Positions 46,674-55,608 of a DNA stretch of 64,000 bases are shown here, piece by piece. The DNA is from Polaromonas sp. YR568 (lineage in GTDB: Bacteria > Pseudomonadota > Gammaproteobacteria > Burkholderiales > Burkholderiaceae_C), in contig NZ_FPBM01000010.1 in NCBI RefSeq assembly GCF_900116715.1, forward strand, positions 124,001 to 188,000. The letters are read 5' to 3'. The position numbers and the translations under genes were made by a program. Under the pieces are notes generated by a model that was not told the origin of the DNA, did not search any database, and was given only the letters and a program-made list of their open reading frames with translations. The stretch's first letter is position 1; each line of letters begins with the position of its first letter.

Positions 46674-47717
46674 TCAATCGCCAAACATTTTTTGCTTGAG
46701 CTCCCGGCGCTGCTGCGCTTCCAGGGACAAATTGGCCGTGGGGCGGGCAATCAGCCGGCCCACGCCGATGGGTTCGCCGGTTTCGTCGCAGTAGCCGTAG
46801 TCGCCGGAATCAATGCGGGCAATCGACTGTTCGATCTTCTTGAGCAGCTTGCGTTCCCGGTCACGGGTGCGCAGTTCAAGGGCGTGCTCTTCTTCGATCG
46901 TGGCGCGGTCCGCCGGATCGGGCACCACGACGGTGTCTTCACGCAGGTGTTCGGTGGTTTCGCCGGCACTGTTGTGGATGTCCTGCTTGAGCACCGACAG
47001 CTTGTGGCGAAAGAACGCGAGCTGCTTTTCGTTCATGTACTCGGAGTCGGGCATGGCCTTGACTTCGTCGTCGGTGAGCTGCTCGGCGGATTTGGTCTTC
47101 CAGTTGTTGGCAAGCTTGGGGTCTTTTTTGGCCGCCGCCTGGGGTGGCGGCGCGATCACGCGTTCGGTCATTGTGGAGTAACTGGCTTTGGCTGCGTCAG
47201 GCGCATGGGTTGGCACCATGGGTGCGGGAGGGGGTGATTGAGTGGCCACCCGGGCGGAACTGCGCCGGCCGGGCTTCAGGGGAGGCGGAGCCACCAGTCC
47301 GCCCTTGAGGGGGGCGGGCGCCGGCGCCGGAGCGGCCACAGGTGCGGCAACTTTGACGACAGGTTTGGCGGGCGCCTTGACTGGTGCTTTGGCAGCGGGC
47401 TTGGCGGCTGGCTTGGCAACAGCTTTTGCTGCGGGTTTGGCGGAAGGCTTTGACGGCGTTTTGGGCACAGGCTTGACGGGTTTGGCGACGGCCTTGGCTT
47501 TTGACGGCACTGGCTTGGCAGCGGTTTTCTTGGCGGCTGCGGGCTTTTTGGCTGGTGCGGCTTTCGCGGCAGGCTTGGCTTTGGCAACGGGTTTGGCAGG
47601 TTTTTTCACTGTCTTGGCTGCCGCCTTGGGCGCTGGCTTGGCCTTCGCGGCTGCTTTGGCAACCGGTTTGGCGGGGGCCTTGGCGGCCGGCTTGGTCTTC
47701 TTTGCTTGGGCTTTCAC
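46674..47717 (-). CDS. dksA: DksA family transcription factor with a histone H1-like N-terminal extension
   Basis: This 347-residue protein combines two parts. Residues about 210-347 are DksA, which enters the RNA polymerase secondary channel and acts with ppGpp. The coiled-coil tip is DPADRATIEEEHALELRTRD with the two key aspartates (about 267 and 270), and IARPTANLSLEAQQRREL follows. Only one of the four zinc cysteines remains (CDETGEP). Residues 1-205 are Lys/Ala/Pro-rich, like the H1-like protein at 2.2 kb. The start is GTG at 47717 with AGGAG 7 nt upstream; an in-frame ORF continues 66 bp further. E. coli DksA has 151 residues. The STAS gene follows after 47 nt. Confidence 0.9.
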   Translation of the reverse strand: MKAQAKKTKPAAKAPAKPVAKAAAKAKPAPKAAAKTVKKPAKPVAKAKPAAKAAPAKKPAAAKKTAAKPVPSKAKAVAKPVKPVPKTPSKPSAKPAAKAVAKPAAKPAAKAPVKAPAKPVVKVAAPVAAPAPAPAPLKGGLVAPPPLKPGRRSSARVATQSPPPAPMVPTHAPDAAKASYSTMTERVIAPPPQAAAKKDPKLANNWKTKSAEQLTDDEVKAMPDSEYMNEKQLAFFRHKLSVLKQDIHNSAGETTEHLREDTVVVPDPADRATIEEEHALELRTRDRERKLLKKIEQSIARIDSGDYGYCDETGEPIGVGRLIARPTANLSLEAQQRRELKQKMFGD

Positions 47718-48067
47718 AATGTGTCTCCTCTGGAAAGCTGCCCCGGAACCACTTTCAGGGCCCTGAGGCGGCTTCCTGGCCAAACCGCGGCTGTACGGTT
47801 CGGCCCTTCCTGTTGCCAGATTTCCTGGTTTGTCTGCCGCACGCCAGTCATGAAAACCCCAACAAAGTGATTTTCAAGTGACATAAACCGCTTTTTAGCC
47901 GGTTTTCTGCTGGACGGGTCTCCCGATTCGATTTTTCGGGTATTTTGGTCGGCGCGCGATTGTAGCGGCTCGCCAGCCAGCTGTATTACCCGGCAAACAA
48001 ATCGTTGGAGAATCGAGACAAACATGGGGCCCTCCGCCTTTTATAGGCTACAGGCGAACAGCCTACC
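47718..48067. other. Leader and promoter region of dksA
   Basis: The 350-bp gap contains no supported gene. On the minus strand a -10-like TACAAT (47959-47964) lacks a good -35. Two small A-loop hairpins follow it: cccgaaaaatcgaatcggg and aaaccg-n9-cggttt. A 6-bp inverted repeat, taggct/agccta, lies just after the CobW gene end. I looked for a Zur-type palindrome because of the CobW neighbour and did not find one. Confidence 0.4.
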
Positions 48068-49138
48068 TCAAACCAGGCATTGCTCCAGACCCTGCAAGAA
48101 AATATCTTTGGGCAAATCGATACCGATGAAGACCATCTTGCTGTTTTTCTTCTCGCCCTCGGCCCAGGCGGGCCCGAGGTCGCTGCCCATGAGCTGGTGC
48201 ACGCCCTGGAAGATCACCTTGCGGTCGGTGCCCTCCATGTTCAGCACGCCCTTGTAGCGCAGCATGCGCGGGCCGTAGATGTTGACCACCGCGCCCAGGA
48301 AATCCTCGAGCTTGGCGGGGCTGAAAGCCTTGTCGGACCTGAAGACAAAACTCTTGACGTCATCGTCGTGGTGGTGATGGTGGCCATGGCCCTCATGCCC
48401 ATCCTTGGCATCGTGTGCGTGTGAGGGGTGGTCGCAATGCTCGCCGTGCACATGGTCATGGTCGTGCCCGGCGTGGTCGTCTTCCTTGAGGAAATCGGGG
48501 TCGATGTCCAGCTTGGCATTGAGGTTGAAGCCGCGCAGGTCGAACACGTCCTTGATGGCGACTTCGCCGAAGTGCACGGTGCTTTGCGGCGCGCGCGGGT
48601 TCATGTGCTTGAGGCGGTGCATCAGCGCGTCGACTTCGTCCTTGGCCACCAGGTCTGATTTGCTGATGAAGATCTGGTCGGCAAAGCCCACCTGGCGGCG
48701 CGCCTCCTGGCGGTCGTTGAGCTGGTTGGCGGCATGTTTGGCGTCGACCAGCGTCAGGATGGAGTCCAGCAGGTATTGCTCGGCAATTTCCTCGTCCATG
48801 AAGAAGGTCTGCGCCACCGGGCCCGGGTCGGCCAGGCCGGTGGTTTCGATCACCACGCGCTCGAAGTCGAGCAGGCCCTTGCGCTTTTTGGCGGCCAGCA
48901 GCTGCAGCGTTTCGCGCAGGTCCTCGCGGATCGAGCAGCAAATGCAGCCGTTGTTCATCTGGATGATGTTTTCCTCGGTGTCGTTCACCAGGATTTCGTT
49001 GTCGATGTTTTCTTCGCCGAATTCGTTTTCGATCACGGCGATCTTCTGGCCGTGGGCTTCAGTCAGCACGCGCTTGAGCAGCGTGGTCTTGCCGGAGCCC
49101 AGAAAGCCGGTGAGTATGGTGACGGGAATCAAGCTCAT
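48068..49138 (-). CDS. CobW/COG0523 GTP-binding metallochaperone
   Basis: This 356-residue G3E-family GTPase is predicted to deliver a metal, most often zinc, to client proteins. The Walker A motif is TGFLGSGKTTLLKRVL and the Walker B region ENEFGEENIDNE. The metal site GCICCS is the family's CxCC, and SKSDL replaces NKxD. A His-rich loop (about residues 210-262, with HDHDHVHGEHCDHPSHAHD and GHHHHHDDD) is a metal-binding segment. The start at 49138 is preferred, because upstream in-frame sequence has no family similarity. It lies 350 bp upstream of dksA on the same strand. COG0523 proteins next to DksA-like genes are a known zinc-starvation context. Confidence 0.93.
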   Translation of the reverse strand: MSLIPVTILTGFLGSGKTTLLKRVLTEAHGQKIAVIENEFGEENIDNEILVNDTEENIIQMNNGCICCSIREDLRETLQLLAAKKRKGLLDFERVVIETTGLADPGPVAQTFFMDEEIAEQYLLDSILTLVDAKHAANQLNDRQEARRQVGFADQIFISKSDLVAKDEVDALMHRLKHMNPRAPQSTVHFGEVAIKDVFDLRGFNLNAKLDIDPDFLKEDDHAGHDHDHVHGEHCDHPSHAHDAKDGHEGHGHHHHHDDDVKSFVFRSDKAFSPAKLEDFLGAVVNIYGPRMLRYKGVLNMEGTDRKVIFQGVHQLMGSDLGPAWAEGEKKNSKMVFIGIDLPKDIFLQGLEQCLV

Positions 49139-49313
49139 GGTGTTACCTAAAAACGGGAAATTGCAGGAAAGGCGTGCGGCGCCGGCAGCGGGGCTGCCAG
49201 CACCCAAGCTGGGGAGTTTAGCGGTGGCTTCAAGCCCTGCGGACAAGACCCGGCGAATACCAATTCAGCCAACAGTCACTTTACAGACGCTGTCAAGCCC
49301 CCTGCGCGACGCC

Positions 49314-50504
49314 TCAGCCGCCTACCCGCTTCACCAGCACCAGCCCCTTGAGGTATTCACCCTCGGGGAAGGCCACCGTCATGGGGTGGTCGGGCGCGCC
49401 GCCCATGCGCTCGGAGATAAAGGCGTCCACACCGGCATCGATGCCGGCCGACGCGACGATCTTGTGGAAGAGGTCGGCGCTGATGCCGCCCGAGCACGAA
49501 TAAGTGAACAAAACCCCGCCGGGCGACAGGATGGACAGCGCCAGGCGATTGATGTCCTTGTAGGCCCGCGCGGCGCGGTCGGCATGCGTGACAGTGGGCG
49601 CAAACTTGGGCGGGTCCAGCACGATGGCGTCGAAGCTGCGGCCTTCCTTCTGGTACTGGCGCAGCGAGGCATTCACGTCGGCGTCCAGCATGGTGGTGCG
49701 GCCGGCGTCAAAGCCGTTGAGTGCCACATTGGCCCGGGCCCGCTCAATCGCAGGGCCGGACGAGTCGATCGAGGTCACATGCCCCGCCCCGCCGGCCAGC
49801 GCCGCCACGGTAAAGCCGCCCGTGTAGCAATAGCAATTGAGCACGTTCTGGAACTTCAGGCGCCGTGCATAGGCGGCAAACCGGGCGCGGCTGTCGCGCT
49901 GGTCCAGATAGAAGCCGGTTTTATGGCCCTCGGCAATGTCCAGGCTGAGTTTCCAGTCGTGTTCGGTGATGGTGATGCCGGTCTCGCCCGAACCTTTAAG
50001 CCATCCGGTGACTTCCGGCAGGCCCTCGAGCGCCCGCGAACTCGCATCGGAGCGCTCATAAAGACGTGTGAGGCCGGTCTGTGCCAGCAAGGCATCGACG
50101 ATCACGCCCTTCCACTTCTCCGCGCCGCAGCTGGAGAACTGCGCCACCAGCGTGTCGCCGTACTGGTCCACCACCAGACCCGGCAGGCCGTCGGATTCGC
50201 CGTGGATCAGCCGCCGGCCGTCGCTCTGGATCTCAAACCGCTCGCGGGCCTTCAGCGCCTGGGCAATGCGCGCCGAAAAGAAGGCCGCGTCGATGCGCTG
50301 GGCCTCGTCAAAGCTCCACACCCGCGCCCGGATCTTGGAGGCCGGGCTGAAGGCCGCCCAGCCCAGGAACTGGCCGGCATGGCTTTCGACCCGCACCGTT
50401 TCGCCGGCATCGCCCCCGCCTTTGGCGATGGCGCCGTCAAAAATCCAGGGGTGGCGCCGCAGCAAGGAACGCTCTTTGCCGTCCCGCAATCGAATTATTT
50501 TCAT
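49314..50504 (-). CDS. rlmI: 23S rRNA (cytosine1962-C5)-methyltransferase RlmI family
   Basis: This 396-residue enzyme has an N-terminal PUA domain (LRDGKERSLLRRHPWIFDGAI) and a C-terminal SAM methyltransferase. The SAM motif is VLNCYCYTGGFTVAALAGG. VLDPPKFAPT is motif IV and FTYSCSGGIS holds the catalytic Cys region. RlmI methylates C1962 of 23S rRNA in E. coli. The neighbour relation to cobW (175 bp) does not suggest a shared function. Confidence 0.93.
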   Translation of the reverse strand: MKIIRLRDGKERSLLRRHPWIFDGAIAKGGGDAGETVRVESHAGQFLGWAAFSPASKIRARVWSFDEAQRIDAAFFSARIAQALKARERFEIQSDGRRLIHGESDGLPGLVVDQYGDTLVAQFSSCGAEKWKGVIVDALLAQTGLTRLYERSDASSRALEGLPEVTGWLKGSGETGITITEHDWKLSLDIAEGHKTGFYLDQRDSRARFAAYARRLKFQNVLNCYCYTGGFTVAALAGGAGHVTSIDSSGPAIERARANVALNGFDAGRTTMLDADVNASLRQYQKEGRSFDAIVLDPPKFAPTVTHADRAARAYKDINRLALSILSPGGVLFTYSCSGGISADLFHKIVASAGIDAGVDAFISERMGGAPDHPMTVAFPEGEYLKGLVLVKRVGG

Positions 50505-50584
50505 GGCGCTATTGTCGCGGCTGGGCTGTAGCGCCCCGCCCGGCCGGAATCACCTGCGCCACGTCCCCAAAACTGGGGAATGTC

Positions 50585-52468
50585 ATGTTTGCGAAAGTTT
50601 GCGACAATCGTGGGTTAATGATTTTTACGTACATTTCACGGCAGTTGGGGAAATTCCAGCGAACGGCGCGCCTTGCAGGCAGCGGCATTCGCCGGCCTGC
50701 CGCCGCACGGACTTTGCTGCTGGGCCTGGCCATGAGCCTGCTGGTGGGCTCGCTGCTGGCCGTGACAAGCCTGGATGCACGCTCGCGCACTGTGCTCGAC
50801 CTGGACACCCGCATCCAGCCGGTAGCCTTGCAGGACTGGGGCGACTACTGGATAGATAACACTGGCCGGTTCACGCCCGAGCAGGTCGCCGGCACGGAAA
50901 GCATCCCCTGGAAGCCGACACGCGGTGAAGCCATCTACCCGGTCACCAGCGGGCAGGCTATGTGGGTGCGCTTTAACGTGCCACCCGCGCCTGACGCCGA
51001 GCGCTGGTACCTGGAAGTGCCCTACCCTTCCATCGACAGGGCCTCGCTGTACACACTCGACGGCGCGGGCCAGTGGAACGAGCAGCGCGCCGGCGACCTG
51101 GTCGCGGTCAACAAGTGGCCGGTGCCGCACCGCCACCCCCTGCTGCCCATCGCACTGTCGGCCGAAGTGCCGACCAAATATTTGCTGCGGCTTGAAAACG
51201 GCCACGCCTTCAGCGTCCCGCTGCAGTTCATCAGCGAAAGCCGGCTGAGCTATTCGGAGCAGCGCGTCTCGCTGATCCTGGGCATCTTCTTCGGCCTGAC
51301 CGGCCTGGCCGCGCTGATTTCCGCGCTGGGCGCCGTCTCTCTGCGTGATACCGCTTACGGCTTTTATGCCCTGTGCGTGACCTTGCTGGGTCTGACGCAG
51401 GCCACCGTCACCGGCATCGCGGGGCTGCACCTGTGGCCCGCCTGGCCGGAGTGGAGCGACGTCTCCACCTCGGTGCTGCCGATGCTGACGATGTCGGCCA
51501 CGCTGCTGTTTATTTCCGCGGCGACGTCCCTGTACGAGCGTTCGCGGCGCCTGCATTGGCTTATGGTGGGCCAGGCCGTGCTGGGTGCCCTCACCGCCGT
51601 TGTGCTGGCGGTGATTCCCGCGGCGTCGCGGATGGACGTGTTCATCCCCATCATGCTGCTGCTGCAATTCAGCGGCATGCTGGTGCTGGGCTGGGCCTGG
51701 CGGCGCGGCGACCGCTTTGCGCCCTGGCTGATGCTGGCTTATGTGCCCGTGCTGATTGCCGCCGGCTGGACACTGGCGCGCAACGCCGAGCTGGTGCCCA
51801 TCGGTTTCCTGACGCAGCACGGCATGCAGCTGGCCGTGGCGCTGCACCTGCCTATCGTGATGCTGGTGCTGATGCTGCGCAGCCAGCACCGGCGCGAAAA
51901 CACCCGGCGTATCCAGGGCCTGGACCGGGTAGACCCGGCGACCGGCCTGATCAACGGCCATGTGTTCGCCGAGCGCCTGTTCCGCATGATCGCGCGCTCC
52001 GAACGGCTGCGCCACCAAAGCGCGGTGATGATCATCGACCTGGTCAACACCGAGCAGATCCAGCGCGACTTCGGGCGCAAGGCCGCCGACGAGCTGCCGC
52101 TGCGCGTGGCCGAGCGCCTGTTGTCGACCGCACGGGAGATCGACAGCGCCGCGCGCCTCTCTGAGCGGCGCTTTGGCATGCTGGTGGAAGGCCCTTTCAG
52201 CGCCGAAGACGCCGGCACGCTCGGGCCGCGCATCGTGGCGCGCTGCCTCATGCCCTACAAGGGCCTGCATGTGGACTGCGTGGCGCAGGTGCATGTGGCC
52301 TATGCGCTGGTGCCCCACAACGGCTCCAATGCGCAAGGGTTGCTGACGCAACTCGAGGAACGCCTGGCGTCGGCGCCCGCCGACAGCAAACGCGCGGTAT
52401 TCATGCTGGGCGAAGCGCCGCCGCCAAGACCGCCCCGGCGCTCGCGGCTGGGCCCCCGGCCGCTCTAA
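50585..52468 (+). CDS. 7TMR-DISM receptor with a degenerate GGDEF-like domain
   Basis: This 627-residue membrane protein has a cytoplasmic start and first helix (LLLGLAMSLLVGSLLAVT), then an extracytoplasmic DISMED2-like beta domain (about 75-225). Seven helices of the 7TMR-DISM type follow (about 228-430), and a GGDEF-fold domain ends the protein. DPATGLING near residue 448 matches the GGDEF domain start, but the catalytic GGDEF loop is replaced by RLSERRFGML (near 525), so it should not make cyclic-di-GMP. The Arg/Pro tail PPRPPRRSRLGPRPL is unusual. Start is ATG 50585 or ATG 50618. It is divergent from rlmI (80 bp). Confidence 0.85.
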   Translation: MFAKVCDNRGLMIFTYISRQLGKFQRTARLAGSGIRRPAAARTLLLGLAMSLLVGSLLAVTSLDARSRTVLDLDTRIQPVALQDWGDYWIDNTGRFTPEQVAGTESIPWKPTRGEAIYPVTSGQAMWVRFNVPPAPDAERWYLEVPYPSIDRASLYTLDGAGQWNEQRAGDLVAVNKWPVPHRHPLLPIALSAEVPTKYLLRLENGHAFSVPLQFISESRLSYSEQRVSLILGIFFGLTGLAALISALGAVSLRDTAYGFYALCVTLLGLTQATVTGIAGLHLWPAWPEWSDVSTSVLPMLTMSATLLFISAATSLYERSRRLHWLMVGQAVLGALTAVVLAVIPAASRMDVFIPIMLLLQFSGMLVLGWAWRRGDRFAPWLMLAYVPVLIAAGWTLARNAELVPIGFLTQHGMQLAVALHLPIVMLVLMLRSQHRRENTRRIQGLDRVDPATGLINGHVFAERLFRMIARSERLRHQSAVMIIDLVNTEQIQRDFGRKAADELPLRVAERLLSTAREIDSAARLSERRFGMLVEGPFSAEDAGTLGPRIVARCLMPYKGLHVDCVAQVHVAYALVPHNGSNAQGLLTQLEERLASAPADSKRAVFMLGEAPPPRPPRRSRLGPRPL

Positions 52469-52484
52469 AACCGGTCAGCCGGAT

Positions 52485-53546
52485 TCAGTTTTTTTGTTTT
52501 GCCGGCGCTTTTGCTTCGGCTTCGGCTTCGACCGTAATCGGCGTAGCGGCACGGGCGGGCGCTTTGGACAGCGCCCGCGGATGGGCCGCGTCATACACCT
52601 TGGCCAGGTGCTGGAAGTCCAGCCGCGTATAGACCTGTGTGGTGGTGATGTTGGCGTGGCCCAGCAGCTCCTGCACGGCGCGCAAGTCACCGCTGGACTG
52701 CAGCACATGGCTGGCAAATGAATGGCGCAGCATGTGCGGATGCACCGGCGTGGCCAGCCCGGCCTGCAGTGAGCGCTGCTTCAGCCGCACGCGGATGTGC
52801 TGGGGCGTCAGGCGCGTGCCGCGCTGGTTGATAAAGAGCGCCGGGTCTTCACGCGCCCACTGGGCGCGCGCGGCCAGCCACTGCTGCAGCGAGCGCAATG
52901 CCGCGCCACCCACCGGCACGCTGCGCCGCTTGGAGCCCTTGCCCAGCACATAGGCCTCAGCCGCATCCACATCGATCCAGCCGCGCGCCTGGGCGCCGGC
53001 CTGCACATCCAGGCCCACCAGCTCGCCGATACGCAGGCCGCAGCCATACAGCAGTTCCGTGATGCACTGGTCGCGCAGCGCCAGCAGCGGGTCGCCCTGC
53101 GCCGCGTCGGGCTGGTAGGCGGCCAGCTGCACGGCTTCGTCCACGCTCAAGGCCTTGGGCAAAGGCTTGGCGGCCTTGGGCGCGCGCACGTCCTGCACCG
53201 GGTTGCCATTGACGAGGCCCTCACGGCCCAGCCAGGTGTAAAAGCCCCGCCAGCCCGACAGGATGAGCGCGATGCCGCGCCCGCTGCGGCCGGCGCCGTG
53301 CATTTGCGCGACCCAGCGCCGCATGTGCATGTTTTGCACCGCCGTGAGTTCGACATTCGCCTGGCGCGCGTTGGCCTCCAGTTTTTGCAAATCGAGTGCA
53401 TAGAGCTCGACCGTGCGCTGGGCCAGGCGCTTTTCGACGCGCACATGCTCCAGGTAACGCTCGACCAGCGGATGGGAAGGCGGCAAGGGTGGCGAGGCGG
53501 CGTCAACGCCGCCTGGTCCGGACGCAAGAGGCGATTTTTGCGTCAT
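52485..53546 (-). CDS. xerC: Tyrosine recombinase XerC
   Basis: This 353-residue site-specific recombinase works with XerD at dif to resolve chromosome dimers. The catalytic domain shows LLYGCGLRIGELVGLDV (Arg), GKGSKRRSVPVG (Lys), HMLRHSFASHVLQSSGDL (His, Arg) and LLGHANITTTQVYTRLDF (His, Tyr nucleophile). The C-terminus is extended by about 30 residues, ending with an EAEAEA-type repeat and KAPAKQKN. It lies 14 nt downstream of the DUF484 gene; the dapF-DUF484-xerC order is conserved in proteobacteria. Confidence 0.96.
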   Translation of the reverse strand: MTQKSPLASGPGGVDAASPPLPPSHPLVERYLEHVRVEKRLAQRTVELYALDLQKLEANARQANVELTAVQNMHMRRWVAQMHGAGRSGRGIALILSGWRGFYTWLGREGLVNGNPVQDVRAPKAAKPLPKALSVDEAVQLAAYQPDAAQGDPLLALRDQCITELLYGCGLRIGELVGLDVQAGAQARGWIDVDAAEAYVLGKGSKRRSVPVGGAALRSLQQWLAARAQWAREDPALFINQRGTRLTPQHIRVRLKQRSLQAGLATPVHPHMLRHSFASHVLQSSGDLRAVQELLGHANITTTQVYTRLDFQHLAKVYDAAHPRALSKAPARAATPITVEAEAEAKAPAKQKN

Positions 53547-53560
53547 GACGGCAGAGCTAC

Positions 53561-54256
53561 TTACCGGGCGGTAGCCTGCTGGGGCCGCAGACGCGTCAGC
53601 GCCGCGCCGGCCAGCTCGCCCAGGCGTTCGAGGAAATCGGTGCCCATGCCGCTGTGAAAGCGTTCGGGGTCAGGCGAAGCCAACACCAGCAGGCCGCCGA
53701 CTTCAGCGCCTTCCGCGCCGCGCAGCGGGATCAGCGCCATCGACAGCGCGACAGCAGGCTCAGGCAGCCAGTTGACCGCCTCAAAGCCGGAATTGACGCC
53801 GCAGTAAGGCGCACCCAGCGAAGACGCAAAGGTCTTGGCGTCTTCGCTCACGTCGGTGGCAAAGCTTTCGTCGGAAAAAATGCCGTTCACGTCCCAGACC
53901 TTGATGGCAGCCTGCGGGATCAGGAATTCGGTGGTGATGCCTTCGACAATGGCGCCCGGCAGGTCGCGCGCCTGCGCCGCCTGCAGCAGCTTGCGCGTCC
54001 AGCGCTGCATCTTGTCGGCAATCGCCACGTTGTCCTGGCCGTGGCGGATCATGTCGACCATCCGCGTCTCCAGCCCTTTGATCTTTTCGCGCAGCATGAG
54101 CGCCTGGCGCTCCTGAAGGCTGACGGCGCGGTTGCCGTGGCCGCTGGACAGCTGCACCGAAGCCAGCAGCTCGGCGTGGCGCTCGAAGAAGTCGGGCGTA
54201 TTGGCCAGGAAATTGGCGATGTCGTCTTCGGTGATGGGATGTTCAGTTGGGTTCAT
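53561..54256 (-). CDS. DUF484 family protein
   Basis: This 231-residue protein belongs to the DUF484 (YigA) family, typically located next to xerC, and is GAF-like in fold. Features include the N-terminal ITEDDIANFLANTPDFFERH, the block VSLQERQALMLREKIKGLE, and GAEGAEVGGLLVLASPDPERF near the C-terminus. Its function is unknown; co-occurrence with xerC suggests a link to chromosome segregation but no experiment is known to me. It lies 78 bp downstream of dapF. Confidence 0.9.
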   Translation of the reverse strand: MNPTEHPITEDDIANFLANTPDFFERHAELLASVQLSSGHGNRAVSLQERQALMLREKIKGLETRMVDMIRHGQDNVAIADKMQRWTRKLLQAAQARDLPGAIVEGITTEFLIPQAAIKVWDVNGIFSDESFATDVSEDAKTFASSLGAPYCGVNSGFEAVNWLPEPAVALSMALIPLRGAEGAEVGGLLVLASPDPERFHSGMGTDFLERLGELAGAALTRLRPQQATAR

Positions 54257-54334
54257 GCCGGTATTGTCCCTAGTTTTGTGGCGGGCTCAAAGTCATCCTT
54301 TGCCCGCGTTACATCCGCTTTCGTCGAAAAACGT

Positions 54335-55207
54335 TTAGACCGTGTCTGGAATTTCAATCTCGGACTCGAACACGGTGGTCGCCGGCCCCGTCATCATGAC
54401 AGGCGCATCCAGCTGCCCCGGCCATTCAATCGTGAGCTGGCCGCCACGCGTCATCACGTCGACCCGCGCATCCAGCAGGCCCCAGCGTATGCCTGCCACC
54501 ACCGCCGCACAGGCGCCCGTGCCGCAGGCCAGGGTTTCGCCCACGCCGCGTTCATACACCCGAAGGCGGATTTGCCCGCGCGAGACCACCTGCATAAAGC
54601 CGGCGTTTACCCGGCGCGGAAAGCGCACATGGTTTTCAATCAGCGGGCCGGTTTCCAGCACCGGCGCCGTGTCCACATCGGCCACCAGCTGCACCGCGTG
54701 CGGGTTGCCCATCGACAGCGCGGCAATGAAGGGCGCCGCAGCTTGGCCCGCCAGCGCCAGCGGCCACTTCTCCCAAGGACCTTCTTTCACAGGCACAAGG
54801 CCAGTAGCGTCAAAAGGAATGCGCACCGGCTCAAACACCGGCGCGCCCATATCCACCGTCACACGCCCATCGGCCTGCATGCGCGGCTCAATAACGCCGC
54901 TCAGCGTCTTGACACGCACCACATCCTTGGTCGTGAGCCCCTGCTCCCGCACAAAACGCACAAAACAGCGCGCGCCATTGCCGCACTGCTCCACCTCGCC
55001 GCCATCCGCGTTGTGGATCACGTACTCAAAGTCGATGCCAGCCTCAGGCGCCGGCCGCACCGTGAGGATCTGGTCCGCGCCGACGCCGAAATGGCGGTCG
55101 GCCAGGAAACGGTATTGCGCGGTAGTCAGGCCCAGCGATTTTTTGGTTTCGTCGAGCATGACAAAGTCATTGCCCGCACCTTGCATTTTGGTAAATCGGA
55201 TTCGCAT
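54335..55207 (-). CDS. dapF: Diaminopimelate epimerase
   Basis: This 290-residue PLP-independent enzyme interconverts LL- and meso-diaminopimelate, supplying lysine and the cell wall. The N-terminus is [20 protein letters not shown]. The catalytic-cysteine motifs are [14 protein letters not shown] and [14 protein letters not shown], both intact. The start at 55207 is chosen because it gives the family N-terminus; an in-frame ATG lies 33 bp upstream. A long repeat-rich gap lies upstream. Confidence 0.97.
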   Translation of the reverse strand: MRIRFTKMQGAGNDFVMLDETKKSLGLTTAQYRFLADRHFGVGADQILTVRPAPEAGIDFEYVIHNADGGEVEQCGNGARCFVRFVREQGLTTKDVVRVKTLSGVIEPRMQADGRVTVDMGAPVFEPVRIPFDATGLVPVKEGPWEKWPLALAGQAAAPFIAALSMGNPHAVQLVADVDTAPVLETGPLIENHVRFPRRVNAGFMQVVSRGQIRLRVYERGVGETLACGTGACAAVVAGIRWGLLDARVDVMTRGGQLTIEWPGQLDAPVMMTGPATTVFESEIEIPDTV

Positions 55208-55287
55208 CAAGGGATTATCGGCGGGCTTTACCAGCCCCATTCGGCTGTTCGGTATTAGGTTCCCGCTCCCGCCCCCGATTGCCCCTT

Positions 55288-55418
55288 CTGTCTGCGCCGA
55301 GGAGCGGAGGTCCAGACGGATAAGGGCAAAAACTTGTTTGAGCGAAGCGAGTTGTTTTTGACCCCGTCTGGACCGAGCACCACAGGCTGCCCGTAGCGAA
55401 GCGAAGGGACGCAGACAG
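55288..55418. repeat. 131-bp palindromic element upstream of dapF
   Basis: An outer 9-bp inverted repeat (ctgtctgcg / cgcagacag) and an inner 10-bp stem gtccagacgg / ccgtctggac (55310-55319 and 55364-55373) enclose a further stem-loop caaaaac...gtttttg. The segments gaggagcggag (55299-55309) and cgagcacc (55374-55381) flanking the inner stem are identical to those of the element at 26728-26853, although the stem sequences differ. It lies in the 401-bp gap shared by dapF and the NUDIX/MBL gene. Confidence 0.7.
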
Positions 55419-55440
55419 TAGGGTCGCCTTTCTTTTGGGT

Positions 55441-55488
55441 ACTTTTCTTTGGCGAAGCAAAGAAAAGTGCCTCGCCCGCCGGGGCGAG
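55441..55488. repeat. Twin hairpin repeat (acttttcttt type)
   Basis: A 10-bp perfect stem, acttttcttt / aaagaaaagt around ggcgaagc (55441-55468), is followed by a 7-bp stem, ctcgccc / gggcgag (55471-55488). From memory the sequence cctttcttttgg...aaagaaaagt is a frequent intergenic repeat in Burkholderiales and some Xanthomonadales. It directly continues the palindromic element upstream and precedes the NUDIX/MBL start by about 120 bp. Those 120 bp hold no other gene. Confidence 0.65.
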
Positions 55489-55608
55489 ACCCGGCCAGCG
55501 ATCTCAGAAAAATCGACTTGCCGCCGAGCGACCCCGGCCAGCCGCCTCAGCAAAGGGCACAGGCGCCCAGCCGGAGCAAGACCCGGCCCCAAAAGCCATA
55601 ATCCAAAA

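Noticed and set aside
48045..48066. 6-bp inverted repeat after the CobW gene as terminator
   Set aside because: Stem is short, loop is 10 nt and no T-run follows on the minus strand.
47718..48067. Possible Zur operator near dksA
   Set aside because: No palindrome close to the known Zur consensus could be found by eye.
48405..50531. Open frame of about 700 codons on the + strand opposite cobW and rlmI
   Set aside because: Spans two well-defined genes and the gap between them; composition is that of an antisense shadow.
55435..55608. Upstream extension of the NUDIX/MBL frame
   Set aside because: Reads through the acttttcttt hairpin repeat, not protein-like; start moved to 55609.
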